Source: Desulfobacteraceae bacterium
GTDB taxonomy: Bacteria > Desulfobacterota > Desulfobacteria > Desulfobacterales > UBA2174
Direction: 5' to 3'
Length of the DNA stretch: 40,486 bases
NCBI GenBank assembly: GCA_028700185.1
Contig: JAQVTF010000012.1
Location: 1-40,486 of the forward strand
Part shown: one piece after another, positions 18,534 to 26,677 of the stretch
Numbering within the stretch: position 1 is the stretch's first letter
Layout of the letters: every line of letters starts with the position of its first letter
Position numbers and translations under genes: made by a program
The notes under the pieces: model-generated
The model's database searches: none
Seen by the model: only the letters and a program-made list of their open reading frames with translations
Told to the model about the DNA's origin: nothing

Positions 18534-18634
18534 TACGGGGAAAACGCTCGTCACAATGACAGCGGGAAAACGCCGCAACGGCGAAAGCCGCCGTCACTTC
18601 CCTGACCCAACCGGTCAGAGAGGCGGCCGTCTAT

Positions 18635-19360
18635 TTACGCCGCCGGTGCCAGACGGTTGCCGTTGCAGGCCAGGCGTACCGTCTCCACCGGAATGTCGCG
18701 GCCCGAGTCCTTCAGGGCCTTTTCGATGATCCGGGGCAAACCGCCGCAGCAGGGCACCTCCATGTAGAGGATCGTGATCCGGCGGAGGTTCGCGGTTGAA
18801 AAAATCTCCGTGAAACGGGCAACATAGTCCTCCACATCGTCGAATTTGGGACATCCCATCATCACCACCCGCCCCCGGAGAAACTCCCCGTGGAGGTTGG
18901 CCGCCGCCACGGCGGCGCAATCGGCCAACACCAGCAGGTCGGCATTTTTGAGAAACGGCGCACGGGGCGGCACCAACCGGATCTGTACCGGCCAGTGGGA
19001 CAAGGCGCTGCCGGAAAAGTGATTCAGATCGGTCGGACGATTGGCCTCGGCGCAGGCATCGGCCGGAGCGAACATCCGGATACCGGCCGACGGGCAACTC
19101 GCCGGCGCCACATCGGCATCCGCCAGGTGCTTTTCCACCGCCTCTTCGTCGAATTCTTCCGCCACGCGCTCGACAATCCGTAGCGCCCCCCGGGGACATT
19201 CTCCCAGACAAGCCCCCAGGCCGTCGCAGAGGTTTTCGGAAATCACCCTCGCCTTGCCATTCACCACCCGCAGCGATCCTTCGGCACAAGCCGGCACGCA
19301 GAGACCGCAGCCGTCACATTTTTCCTCGTCGATTTCGATGATCTTGCGCTTGACTTTCAT
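18635..19360 (-). CDS. 4Fe-4S ferredoxin-type protein
   Basis: A 241-residue cytoplasmic Fe-S protein. The first motif CDGCGLCVPACAEG (about 16-29) is a full 4Fe-4S site. The second, CDGLGACLGECPRGA (about 46-60), has Leu where the second Cys of a canonical site would be. The remainder contains further Cys residues in a hydrophobic frame (VMMGCPKFDD, EVPCCGG, LACNGN). Small ferredoxin proteins of this sort are frequent in anaerobic Desulfobacterota and are usually annotated only as ATP- or Fe-S-binding; the redox partner is unknown. It is the second gene of a pair with the HD-like protein, 21 bases downstream. Confidence 0.8.
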   Translation of the reverse strand: MKVKRKIIEIDEEKCDGCGLCVPACAEGSLRVVNGKARVISENLCDGLGACLGECPRGALRIVERVAEEFDEEAVEKHLADADVAPASCPSAGIRMFAPADACAEANRPTDLNHFSGSALSHWPVQIRLVPPRAPFLKNADLLVLADCAAVAAANLHGEFLRGRVVMMGCPKFDDVEDYVARFTEIFSTANLRRITILYMEVPCCGGLPRIIEKALKDSGRDIPVETVRLACNGNRLAPAA

Positions 19361-19381
19361 TGCTTGCGCTCCTTTTTTATT

Positions 19382-20062
19382 CTATGCCGCTTTGGCGCCG
19401 ATTTCCTCTGCCAGCCGGCGACCGGCCGGCGTCGCCCAGGCCTCGGCAGCCGGCAGCGCCACCGTCTTTCCGTCCCGGCGGGCCCCTTCCAGGGCCACGA
19501 TACGCTGGGCATCGCGCAAAATCCCCAAGGTGGCATCATCGGTGCGGGGTTGATGATCTCCCATGGCCTCGATGGCCTCGCAGACCGCCGTGATCAACTT
19601 TTCCCGGGCGCCGAGGCGATCCAGAATCTCCCTCGCCTTGGAAGCGTCCCCCGGGACCTGGCCGGTCTCGTTGAGGTAGGCCGTCACCAGTACCACGGGC
19701 AGATTGCCGCCCTCCTCCTTGGCGATGCGTTCGGCGTGGCGGGCCAACCGGGTGGTGCGGCCGATACGGGCAAAATCCGTCTTGAAGAGACGCTTGACCT
19801 CCACGGCAACCCGATCCTTGAGCAGGTTTTCCCGCTCGGCCAGCGCCTCGGGGGGCAAAGTGCCGAGGCACTGTTCGGCAAAGGGGCAATAAGCCGCACA
19901 ACCGAAATCCATTTGGGGATTGACAAAGCGATGCCCGCAGTGCTCGCATCGCCGGGTGGTATCATCCTTGAAAAACTCGACACTGTGACCGCAAGCGGGG
20001 CATTTGACTTCGTAGATGGCCCCCGGTTTCCAGAATTGGGTATCTTGTCCGGGACACTTCAT
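19382..20062 (-). CDS. Zinc-ribbon protein with a degenerate HD-like domain
   Basis: A 226-residue protein. An N-terminal zinc ribbon (CPACGH ... CEHCGH, about 14-38) and a second Cys group (CAAYCPFAEQC, about 47-58) precede a helical domain that lines up with HD phosphohydrolases: RHAERIAKEEGGNLPVVLVTAYLNETG, then AREILDRLG and ILRDAQRIVAL. In active HD enzymes the corresponding positions read HDIG and DAD. Here they read NETG and DAQ, so metal ligands appear to be lost. The ATG at 20062 is chosen because AAGGAGG lies eight bases before it. It is probably cotranscribed with the Fe-S protein, suggesting a sensor or scaffold paired with it. Confidence 0.7.
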   Translation of the reverse strand: MKCPGQDTQFWKPGAIYEVKCPACGHSVEFFKDDTTRRCEHCGHRFVNPQMDFGCAAYCPFAEQCLGTLPPEALAERENLLKDRVAVEVKRLFKTDFARIGRTTRLARHAERIAKEEGGNLPVVLVTAYLNETGQVPGDASKAREILDRLGAREKLITAVCEAIEAMGDHQPRTDDATLGILRDAQRIVALEGARRDGKTVALPAAEAWATPAGRRLAEEIGAKAA

Positions 20063-20335
20063 CGTTTGCCTCCTTGGCATAATGTTCTGGGTCTCACCAG
20101 CCGACCTTGAAACATACCATAATACCTTCCGCATCGCCTGACATTGCCCTGGATCAAACAAGGATCATTTTTTTCTTTGTCCGACCCCATATCCCTGGCA
20201 TAGCCCCCTTTTCGCTGCCAACGCTGGAGATGAATCCGCCTTCGGGAAAGGAGAACAGGGGAATGATGCCGCTTATGGCCAGAGACCGGCTGGATCCGGC
20301 GTGGACGGAAATCCGGGAACGGGACAATCTTGATC

Positions 20336-20362
20336 TTGACCCTGCCGGACGGATCTGATAAA
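20336..20362 (+). promoter_or_regulatory. Possible promoter of tRNA-Ala
   Basis: TTGACC (20336-20341) and GATAAA (20357-20362) are 15 bases apart, a short but usable spacing, and lie about 25-50 bases before the tRNA. The wider gap 20063-20384 holds no credible gene. Confidence 0.35.
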
Positions 20363-20384
20363 GGGGAAAGTTACGATTTTCGTG

Positions 20385-20460
20385 GGGGATGTAGCTCAGC
20401 TGGGAGAGCGCAGCGTTCGCAACGCTGAGGTCAGGGGTTCGATCCCCCTCATCTCCACCA
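20385..20460 (+). tRNA. tRNA-Ala (anticodon CGC)
   Basis: A complete 76-base cloverleaf with encoded CCA. The acceptor stem GGGGATG pairs with CATCTCC (one G-U pair). The D arm is GCTC/GAGC, the anticodon stem CAGCG/CGCTG frames the loop TTCGCAA with anticodon CGC (reads GCG), and the T arm AGGGG-TTCGATC-CCCCT is canonical. It serves the GCG codons common in this GC-rich genome. No integrase or att-like duplication is seen at its 3' end. Confidence 0.97.
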
Positions 20461-20477
20461 GATGATTTCAATGTGAT

Positions 20478-20511
20478 GCGCCGCTGAAATTTTCAGCGGC
20501 GCTCATTTTTT
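20478..20511 (+). terminator. Intrinsic terminator of tRNA-Ala
   Basis: A perfect 11-base-pair stem GCGCCGCTGAA (20478-20488) / TTCAGCGGCGC (20492-20502) with a three-base loop is followed by TCA and six T residues. On the other strand no U run follows, so it serves the tRNA transcript, not rlmN. Confidence 0.9.
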
Positions 20512-20537
20512 GGGGACGACCAACGGAGGGGGTGCGC

Positions 20538-21599
20538 TTATCGATCTTCCTCAAGCCGGGCCGTTCCCCTGAGCTGGCCGCAAGCGGCGGCGATGTCACC
20601 GCCCTTGCTGTAGCGGACCACAGCGGTCTGGCCGGCATCGAGGAGCTGGCGCTGGAAGGCGTCGATCACCGCCTGGGCCGGACGGCGAAAATCGCAGGCC
20701 GGGTGCTCGTTGAAGGGAATGAGGTTGACCTTGGCGCGGATGCCGTGCAGCAGAGAGACCAGGCGCCGGGCATCACCGGGACGATCATTGATCCCGGCAA
20801 TGAGGATATACTCGAAGGTAATGCGACGTCGAGGGGCCAGGGGATAGGCGCGGCAGGCCGCCATGAGGGTCTCCAGGGGATAGCGCCGATTGGTCGGCAT
20901 CAGGGCACTGCGGGTTTCGTCATCGGCGGCATTGAGGGAGACGGCCAGGTTCACCCGGGTATCTGCGGCAAGATCGGCCAGCCGTGGCACCAATCCCACG
21001 GTGGACAGGGTGACCCGACGAGAGGAAAACCCCAGCCCGCAGTCACTGTCGGTGATCACGGACAGGGCGTCGACGACATGACGATAGTTGGCCAGGGGCT
21101 CTCCCATGCCCATGATCACCACGTTGGTCAGATTCAGCCCTTCCGCGGCCGCCAGGGCCGCCACGTCGCGCACCTGGGCAATGATTTCCCCGCAGGTGAG
21201 ATTTCGGACCAGACCACCCCGGGCTGTCATGCAGAAACGGCACCCCTGGGCGCAGCCCACCTGGGTGGAAATGCACAGGGTGTGGTGACCACGCTCGGGG
21301 ATCAGCACCGTTTCCACCTGCTGGCCGTCGGGGAGGCCGAAGAGAAACTTCCGGGTGCCATCGGTGGCGACGGCCACCCGGTCCACGGCGAGACGTTTGA
21401 GGCAGAAATGGTCGTCCAGCAACCTTCGCAGCGTCTTGGACAGATCGGTCATGGCGACAAAATCGTCGCTCTGACGACGGTAGACCCAGCGTAGGACCTG
21501 GTCGGCGTGAAAGGAACGGATGCCGTAGTCGGCGAGCCAGGCACGGAGCCGGTCGCCGGTGAGATCCTGAATATCGGTTTTGTTCGTTGCAAATTTCAT
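20538..21599 (-). CDS. rlmN: Dual-specificity rRNA/tRNA adenine-C2 methyltransferase RlmN
   Basis: RlmN is a radical-SAM enzyme that methylates C2 of A2503 in 23S rRNA and A37 in some tRNAs. The 353-residue protein carries the 4Fe-4S motif CAQGCRFCMT (CxxxCxxC), the GMGEPLANY motif, SSRRVTLSTVGLVP, SLNAADDETRSALMP, and near the end RYSKGGDIAAACGQL, where the catalytic Cys and an accessory Cys lie. ATG codons at 21599 and 21620 are both possible; neither has a recognisable ribosome site. It faces away from ffh. Confidence 0.94.
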   Translation of the reverse strand: MKFATNKTDIQDLTGDRLRAWLADYGIRSFHADQVLRWVYRRQSDDFVAMTDLSKTLRRLLDDHFCLKRLAVDRVAVATDGTRKFLFGLPDGQQVETVLIPERGHHTLCISTQVGCAQGCRFCMTARGGLVRNLTCGEIIAQVRDVAALAAAEGLNLTNVVIMGMGEPLANYRHVVDALSVITDSDCGLGFSSRRVTLSTVGLVPRLADLAADTRVNLAVSLNAADDETRSALMPTNRRYPLETLMAACRAYPLAPRRRITFEYILIAGINDRPGDARRLVSLLHGIRAKVNLIPFNEHPACDFRRPAQAVIDAFQRQLLDAGQTAVVRYSKGGDIAAACGQLRGTARLEEDR

Positions 21600-21632
21600 A
21601 GGCTTGGTATAATTTAACATATTTTTAAGCGC

Positions 21633-21661
21633 TTGACATAGCACCGAACAACGTCTATCAA
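21633..21661 (+). promoter_or_regulatory. Predicted sigma70 promoter of the ffh translation operon
   Basis: A perfect TTGACA (21633-21638) is followed after exactly 17 bases by TATCAA (21656-21661, 4/6), with initiation expected near 21669, thirty bases before the ffh ATG. The surrounding AT-rich patch (21600-21665) contrasts with the GC-rich genes on both sides. Confidence 0.6.
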
Positions 21662-21698
21662 AAGCGATTTTATACGGCAACCGCGTAACGGTGGGGTT

Positions 21699-23030
21699 AT
21701 GTTCGAAAACCTGTCCGATCGGCTGGCGGGCGTTTTCAAGCAGCTCAAGGGCCACGGCAAGTTAACGGAAAAAAATATCGAGGACGGGCTCAAGGAGGTC
21801 CGCCTCGCCCTGCTGGAAGCCGACGTCCACTACCGGGTGGTCAAGCAGTTTGTCGCCGACGTCAAGGCCCGGGCTCTGGGCGAAGAGGTGATGGCCAGCC
21901 TCACCCCCGGCCAGCAGGTGGTCAAAATCGTCAACGAACAGCTCACCGAGCTGATGGGGGCGAAGAACACCGCCCTCAACCTGGCCGGCACGCACCCGGT
22001 GCCCTTGATGCTCGTGGGGCTTCAGGGCTCGGGCAAGACCACCACCACGGGCAAGCTGGCGGTGTACCTGCGCCAGCAGGGGCGCAAGCCATACCTGATC
22101 CCGGCGGACGTGTACCGACCGGCGGCCATCGATCAGCTTCAGACCCTGGGGCGCCAGATCGACGTACCGGTGTTTCCGTCGAGTACCGAGATGGACCCGG
22201 TGAACATCTGTCTTCAGGGCCGGGCAGCGGCCCACCAGGCCGGGTGCGACACGGCTCTCATCGATACGGCGGGCCGGCTGCACATCGATGACGCCTTGAT
22301 GGAGGAGCTGCGGCGGATCCGCGATGCCGTGCATCCGGCCGATATTCTGCTGGTGGCCGACGCCATGACCGGCCAGGATGCCGTCAATATCGCCAAGGCC
22401 TTCGACGAGGCCCTGGACATCGGTGGGGTGGTGCTCACCAAGATGGACGGTGACGCCCGGGGCGGCGCGGCCCTGTCCATCCGGTCCATCACCGGCAAGC
22501 CGATCAAGTTCGTGGGCGTGGGTGAAAAACTCAGTGCTCTGGAGGTGTTTCATCCGGACCGCATGGCCGGCAAGATCCTGGGAATGGGCGATGTGCTCTC
22601 GCTCATCGAAAAAGCCCAGGCGGTGGTCGATGACCAGCAAGCGGCCCAACTGGAAAAGAAGCTTCGGCAAAACGAGTTTACCCTGGACGATTTTCGTGAC
22701 CAGTTGCTGCAGGTGAGCAAGATGGGCCCGCTGGGCGACCTGCTGGGCATGATTCCGGGGCTGGGGCGTCACAAGCAGTTGAAAAACCTCCAGGTGGACG
22801 AGAAAGAACTCGATCATGTGGTGGCGATCATCAACTCGATGACCCCCGAGGAACGACGTCGGCACATGCTCATCAACGGCAGCCGCCGCAAGCGCATCGC
22901 CGACGGCAGCGGAACCAGCGTGCAGGCGGTGAACCGACTGCTCAAAAATTATGGCCAGATGTTGAAAATGATGAAAAAAATCAACAAAGGCGGGATGCGC
23001 GGCCTCGGTCGTGGCATGCTGCCGTTCTGA
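21699..23030 (+). CDS. ffh: Signal recognition particle GTPase Ffh
   Basis: Ffh binds 4.5S RNA and nascent signal sequences and delivers ribosomes to FtsY at the inner membrane. The 443-residue protein has the N-domain ([16 protein letters not shown]), the G-domain with [45 protein letters not shown] and the GEK closing loop, and the methionine-rich M-domain (from about 325) ending [19 protein letters not shown] and MMKKI, which binds the RNA and the signal peptide. It leads an operon of ten translation-related genes. Confidence 0.97.
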   Translation: MFENLSDRLAGVFKQLKGHGKLTEKNIEDGLKEVRLALLEADVHYRVVKQFVADVKARALGEEVMASLTPGQQVVKIVNEQLTELMGAKNTALNLAGTHPVPLMLVGLQGSGKTTTTGKLAVYLRQQGRKPYLIPADVYRPAAIDQLQTLGRQIDVPVFPSSTEMDPVNICLQGRAAAHQAGCDTALIDTAGRLHIDDALMEELRRIRDAVHPADILLVADAMTGQDAVNIAKAFDEALDIGGVVLTKMDGDARGGAALSIRSITGKPIKFVGVGEKLSALEVFHPDRMAGKILGMGDVLSLIEKAQAVVDDQQAAQLEKKLRQNEFTLDDFRDQLLQVSKMGPLGDLLGMIPGLGRHKQLKNLQVDEKELDHVVAIINSMTPEERRRHMLINGSRRKRIADGSGTSVQAVNRLLKNYGQMLKMMKKINKGGMRGLGRGMLPF

Positions 23031-23041
23031 GGAGAACGACA

Positions 23042-23296
23042 ATGCCGGTGAAAATCAGACTCGCTCGCCACGGCGCCAAAAAACGTCCCTTTTACCGAAT
23101 CGTGGTGGCAAATTCGGAAAGTCCGCGCGACGGCCGCTTCCTTGAAACCGTCGGCACCTACAACCCGCTGAGCGACCCTGCGCAGGTGATGCTCAAGGCA
23201 GAACGGATTCAGCACTGGATTCAACAGGGCGCCGTCCCCACCGACACGGTGCGCAACCTGTTGAAAAAGCAGGGAGCCCTGGCCAGCGCCGCCTAG
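23042..23296 (+). CDS. rpsP: 30S ribosomal protein S16
   Basis: S16 is a small-subunit assembly protein. The 84-residue product shows the canonical start [20 protein letters not shown] and [20 protein letters not shown] with [16 protein letters not shown] near the end. GAGGAG lies seven bases before the ATG, eleven bases after ffh. The order ffh-rpsP-khpA-rimM-trmD-rplS is the classic bacterial arrangement. Confidence 0.97.
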   Translation: MPVKIRLARHGAKKRPFYRIVVANSESPRDGRFLETVGTYNPLSDPAQVMLKAERIQHWIQQGAVPTDTVRNLLKKQGALASAA

Positions 23297-23379
23297 TGCT
23301 CCCTGGCGCCGCGGCCACCGGCTGTTGACCGTCTGCTCGTCCTGTCCGCGCGGCAACCTTCAGCAAAGGAGATGACGCT

Positions 23380-23610
23380 ATGAAAGAGCTGATCACGTAT
23401 ATCGCCCGAGCCCTGGTCGACCATCCGGATCAAGTCAGCGTCTCCGAAGTGGAAGGCAATCAGACCTCAGTCCTCGAATTGAAGGTCGCCAAGGAAGATC
23501 TCGGCAAGGTCATCGGCAAACAGGGGCGCACGGCCCGGGCCATGCGCACCATCTTGGGGGCCGCCTCGGCCAAGGCCAAGAAGCGCACGGTCCTGGAAAT
23601 CATCGAGTAG
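23380..23610 (+). CDS. khpA: KH-domain RNA-binding protein KhpA
   Basis: A 76-residue single KH domain. [26 protein letters not shown] contains the GxxG RNA-binding loop (GKQG). KhpA-type proteins (YlqC) bind RNA broadly and help division and sRNA control in some bacteria. AAAGGAG nine bases upstream supports the ATG. The 83-base gap after rpsP holds no gene. Confidence 0.94.
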   Translation: MKELITYIARALVDHPDQVSVSEVEGNQTSVLELKVAKEDLGKVIGKQGRTARAMRTILGAASAKAKKRTVLEIIE

Positions 23611-23614
23611 GCCT

Positions 23615-24127
23615 GTGGATGCCGAGACGCTTGTAGCCCTGGGCCGGGTGACCGGGGTCCACGGAATCCGCGGAGCCGTCAAGATCCGTTTTTACTCCGG
23701 CAGCCCCCCGGCGGGACTGGCCGGGGGAGCGGCTGTTCGACTGCGCCTGGAAAAGGAAAACATCGTCCTGTTCACCGTGACGGAGATCACGGGTCAGGGG
23801 GATTTTTTGCTTTTTCGTCTGGCCCGGGTCGAGGACCGCGACGCGGCCCAAGCCCTGGTGGGCGCCGAAGTGGTGGTCCCCCGGGGCGAGTTGCCGGAAT
23901 TGGAACCGGATACCTACTACTGGACCGATCTCATCGGCCTCAGGGTGTTCACCGAAAAGGGCGATTGCCTGGGACGGTTGGTGGAGATTCTGGAAACCGG
24001 CAGCAACGACGTCTACCGGGTTTGCGGCGAAGGGGGCGAAGTATTGGTGCCGGCCCTGGCTTCGGTGGTGCGGCGGGTGGATCTTGGCGATGGCCGGATG
24101 TGGGTGAATCTCCCCGAAGGGCTCTGA
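23615..24127 (+). CDS. rimM: 16S rRNA processing protein RimM
   Basis: RimM helps maturation of the 30S head and binds S19. The 170-residue product opens with LVALGRVTGVHGIRGAVKIR, the N-terminal beta-barrel motif, and has YYWTDLIGLRVFTEKGDCLGRLVEILETGSNDVYRV at the start of the PRC-barrel domain (about 95-170). The start is a GTG four bases after the khpA stop, with no strong ribosome site, so translation probably depends on coupling. Confidence 0.94.
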   Translation: MDAETLVALGRVTGVHGIRGAVKIRFYSGSPPAGLAGGAAVRLRLEKENIVLFTVTEITGQGDFLLFRLARVEDRDAAQALVGAEVVVPRGELPELEPDTYYWTDLIGLRVFTEKGDCLGRLVEILETGSNDVYRVCGEGGEVLVPALASVVRRVDLGDGRMWVNLPEGL

Positions 24128-24133
24128 TTGGCG

Positions 24134-24928
24134 ATGCGTTTTACCGTCCTGACGTTGTTTCCAGAGCTTTTCGCGCCTTTTTGGGATCACAGCATCATTC
24201 GGCGGGCCATCGAAAGCGGAATCATCACGGGATCGGCGGTGAACATCCGCGATTTCGCCGTTGGCCGCCACCAGGTCACCGACGACCGCCCCTACGGTGG
24301 CGGCTGCGGCATGGTGATGAAACCCGAACCGCTGGCGGCGGCGATTCGGGCCGCCAAGGACCGGTGCCCCGGGGCCGAAACGGTACTGCTCTCTCCCCAG
24401 GGAAAGGTTTTCGACCAACCCTTGGCCGAGGCCCTGGCCCAAGGCGAGGGATTGATCCTGGTCTGTGGGCGCTACGAGGGGATCGATGAACGCGTCGGCT
24501 CCCTGGTGGACGCGGAGGTTTCCATCGGTGATTACGTGCTCACCGGTGGCGAAGTGGCGGCCATGGTCATCATGGATGCCGTCACCCGGCTGCTTCCCGG
24601 GGCTTTGGGCGGAGCGGATTCGGCGGAGAAGGACTCCTTCGCCGATCACCGGCTCGAACACGCCCAGTATACCCGGCCGCCGATATTTGAAGGCCAACCG
24701 GTGCCGGAGGTGCTGCTGTCGGGGGATCACGGCGCCATTGCCCGCTGGCGGCGGGAATCGGCGCTGATCCGAACCTTGCTCAAGCGGCCCGATCTGCTGC
24801 GGCAGCGGCCCCTGGAATCCGAGGAAAGCCGGATCCTCAAACGTTGGCTGGTGGAGATTCAGGACCTTGTCACCTCTGAACATTTACCTGGCGCTGGTTC
24901 ACTTCCCGGTGGTGAATCGGGACGGTGA
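24134..24928 (+). CDS. trmD: tRNA (guanine-N1-)-methyltransferase TrmD
   Basis: TrmD makes m1G37 in tRNAs reading CNN codons, preventing +1 frameshifting. The 264-residue SPOUT protein shows FTVLTLFPELF, DDRPYGGGCGMVMKPEP, LLSPQGKVFDQ, LVCGRYEGIDER and the knot loop SIGDYVLTGGEVAAMVIMDA, plus the C-terminal RPPIFEG and RRE segment. The ATG at 24134 is preferred to a TTG at 24128. Its last 62 bases overlap the next gene in another frame. Confidence 0.96.
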   Translation: MRFTVLTLFPELFAPFWDHSIIRRAIESGIITGSAVNIRDFAVGRHQVTDDRPYGGGCGMVMKPEPLAAAIRAAKDRCPGAETVLLSPQGKVFDQPLAEALAQGEGLILVCGRYEGIDERVGSLVDAEVSIGDYVLTGGEVAAMVIMDAVTRLLPGALGGADSAEKDSFADHRLEHAQYTRPPIFEGQPVPEVLLSGDHGAIARWRRESALIRTLLKRPDLLRQRPLESEESRILKRWLVEIQDLVTSEHLPGAGSLPGGESGR

Positions 24929-25436
24929 AACCATCGCTTCAGCGGTGACCAACCTCGATCTGCACGACCTGGCCCGCATCGGCTGCACCTACGGCGTCCG
25001 GCAGTGCTACATCGCCACGCCCCTGGCCGATCAACAGATTCTGGTGCGCCGGATCGTGGCTCACTGGACCCGGGGATTCGGCGGCACCCGCAACCCGGAT
25101 CGGCGCCAGGCCATGGAAAGCCTGCGTGTGGTGGCAACGCTGGAGGAAGCCGTCGCCGCGGTAACGGCCCAAGAGGGATGTCGGCCGAGACTGGTCGCCA
25201 CCAGCGCCCGGCCGGATCCGCGTCGCCTGAAGGTGCCCGAGCTACGGGAAGCCGCCGCCGACGGAACGCCCTGCCTGCTGATTTTCGGCACTGCCTCGGG
25301 GCTGGCCGATGCGCTGCTGGACGGCGTTGATGCCGTTCTGGAGCCGATCCGCGGCGCCGGTGCCTACAATCACCTGCCGGTGAGGGCCGCGGCGGCGATC
25401 ATCCTGGATCGCCTTGCCGGCGCACCCGCCGACTGA
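24867..25436 (+). CDS. SPOUT-type RNA methyltransferase domain protein (PF09936-like)
   Basis: A 189-residue protein starting at a TTG with N-terminus [20 protein letters not shown]. That opening, the following [17 protein letters not shown], the [15 protein letters not shown] segment and the C-terminal knot [14 protein letters not shown] are the pattern I associate with the SAM-dependent RNA methyltransferase domain PF09936, found beside TrmD in Deltaproteobacteria and some Firmicutes. Its target nucleotide is not established as far as I know. The TTG is the only start that preserves the conserved first strand and forces a 62-base overlap with trmD, so translation is probably coupled. Confidence 0.8.
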   Translation: MSPLNIYLALVHFPVVNRDGETIASAVTNLDLHDLARIGCTYGVRQCYIATPLADQQILVRRIVAHWTRGFGGTRNPDRRQAMESLRVVATLEEAVAAVTAQEGCRPRLVATSARPDPRRLKVPELREAAADGTPCLLIFGTASGLADALLDGVDAVLEPIRGAGAYNHLPVRAAAAIILDRLAGAPAD

Positions 25437-25468
25437 CGGGGGTCCGCATCGAGGCGGAGGGCCAGGAT

Positions 25469-25545
25469 TGGGTATTGCGCTTTTGGCGCAATCCATATAC
25501 AAGCACCGCGCCATACCCATCACGCTGTGACGAATGGGGTCACAG
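25469..25545 (+). promoter_or_regulatory. Hairpin-rich leader upstream of rplS
   Basis: Two seven-base-pair hairpins precede the L19 gene: ATTGCGC (25474-25480) / GCGCAAT (25486-25492), and CTGTGAC (25525-25531) / GTCACAG (25539-25545). TGGGTAT (25469-25475) can also pair with ATACCCA (25513-25519), enclosing the first hairpin. The 161-base gap has no gene, so an L19 autoregulatory leader or processing site is plausible. No U tract is present. Confidence 0.4.
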
Positions 25546-25597
25546 GAATTTGTTCACCACGGACATGAACCGTACAGATAAAAAACGGAGTTTTTTC

Positions 25598-25945
25598 ATG
25601 GAACAGATTGCTCAACTTGAACGGGAAATGATTCGCCTGGACCTGCCGGAATTCAATCCCGGCGACACGGTACGGGTACACGTGAAGATCAAGGAAGGTG
25701 AAAAAGAGCGCATCCAGGCCTTCCAGGGAGTGGTGATCAGCAAGCGCGGCGGGGCCGCCAGCGCCACCTTCACCGTCCGCAAGGTATCCTACGGGGTGGG
25801 CGTGGAGCGCATCTTCCCCACCAACTCGCCCATCATCGACCGGGTCGAGGTGGTGAGCCTCGGTCGGGTGCGGCGCAGCAAGATCTACTACCTGCGCAAG
25901 CTGCGGGGCAAGGCGGCGCGCATCAAGGAGCGCCGGCTCAAATAG
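25598..25945 (+). CDS. rplS: 50S ribosomal protein L19
   Basis: L19 lies at the 30S-50S interface. The 115-residue product has [53 protein letters not shown] and the C-terminal [18 protein letters not shown], matching family length and order. CGGAG seven bases before the ATG at 25598 decides the start; a longer open frame upstream to 25475 is not coding. Confidence 0.97.
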   Translation: MEQIAQLEREMIRLDLPEFNPGDTVRVHVKIKEGEKERIQAFQGVVISKRGGAASATFTVRKVSYGVGVERIFPTNSPIIDRVEVVSLGRVRRSKIYYLRKLRGKAARIKERRLK

Positions 25946-25956
25946 ACGTTTCGCCT

Positions 25957-25983
25957 CCGGGCGGCTCCCCCGGAGCCGCCCGG
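25957..25983 (+). other. Very stable hairpin after rplS, without U tract
   Basis: CCGGGCGGCTCC (25957-25968) and GGAGCCGCCCGG (25972-25983) form a perfect 12-base-pair stem with a CCC loop, eleven bases after the rplS stop. Because GCGCCTTGG rather than a T run follows, it is not a typical intrinsic terminator. It may protect the 3' end of upstream mRNA or reduce readthrough into rnhB. Confidence 0.6.
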
Positions 25984-26062
25984 GCGCCTTGGCCATTGCC
26001 CGGAAACGGGTTCAATTTCCCCGCCACGGTTCGAGGTATTGAAACCAACCGCCCAAAGCGCC

Positions 26063-26677
26063 ATGGATGCCGACCTCTGGGCCTTGGAAACCGAGGCCCT
26101 TGTAAAAGGTTACCGTGCCATTGCCGGAGTGGACGAAGCCGGTCGGGGTCCCTTGGCCGGTCCGGTTGTGGCCGCTGCCGTCATCCTGCCCCATGCCATG
26201 GCCGGTTCGGGAATCCAGGACTCCAAGAAGCTCACCCCGAAAAAACGCCAGCACCTCTACCGGTTGATCTACCAGAACGCCAGGGCGGTGGGCGTGGGAA
26301 TTGTGGATCCCGTCGAAATCGACCGGGTCAACATCCTCAATGCCTCCCTGGCGGCCATGGCCATGGCCGTGTCCAATCTCTTTCCGTCCCCGGATTTTCT
26401 GCTCATCGACGGACAGTTTGGTATCCTCTCGCCAGCGCCCCAGCGGCCGGTGGTCAAGGGGGACGCCCTCAGCGCTTCCATCGCCGCCGCCTCCATCGTG
26501 GCCAAGGTGAGCCGGGATGCGTTGATGACCCGCTACGATGAGGAGTATCCCCAGTTTGGGTTCGCGCGGCACAAGGGCTATCCCACCCGGGACCACCGTT
26601 ACGCATTGGCCCGCCACGGCCCGTGTCCCATCCATCGGCTCAGCTTCCACGGCGCCGCAGGCGGGGCGAAGCCGTGA
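26063..26677 (+). CDS. rnhB: Ribonuclease HII
   Basis: RNase HII cuts the RNA strand of RNA-DNA hybrids and initiates removal of misincorporated ribonucleotides. The 204-residue enzyme has AGVDEAGRGPLAGPVVAAAV with the first acidic metal ligands, DSKKLTPKKR, LIDGQF and SIAAASIVAKVSRD, followed by YPTRDH. The ATG at 26063 is taken as start; a TTG at 26039 has GAGG only two bases before it and is a less likely alternative. Its stop overlaps the yraN start. Confidence 0.95.
   Translation: MDADLWALETEALVKGYRAIAGVDEAGRGPLAGPVVAAAVILPHAMAGSGIQDSKKLTPKKRQHLYRLIYQNARAVGVGIVDPVEIDRVNILNASLAAMAMAVSNLFPSPDFLLIDGQFGILSPAPQRPVVKGDALSASIAAASIVAKVSRDALMTRYDEEYPQFGFARHKGYPTRDHRYALARHGPCPIHRLSFHGAAGGAKP

Noticed and set aside
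18534-18634. Bidirectional terminator between waaA and the Fe-S gene
   Set aside because: Short stems (GCCG/CGGC and CTGACC/GGTCAG) exist but neither is followed by a U tract.
20154-20471. 105-codon leftward open frame across tRNA-Ala
   Set aside because: It reads GDRTPDLSVANAALSQLSYIP, the well-known false product from the antisense of a tRNA gene, and has no ribosome site.
20385-20537. Integration site of a mobile element at tRNA-Ala
   Set aside because: No integrase, no duplicated tRNA 3' end, and the tRNA is followed directly by its own terminator and rlmN.
21608-21613. Perfect TATAAT on the plus strand between rlmN and ffh
   Set aside because: No -35 box lies at a suitable distance; TTGACA-17-TATCAA at 21633-21661 is better placed for ffh.
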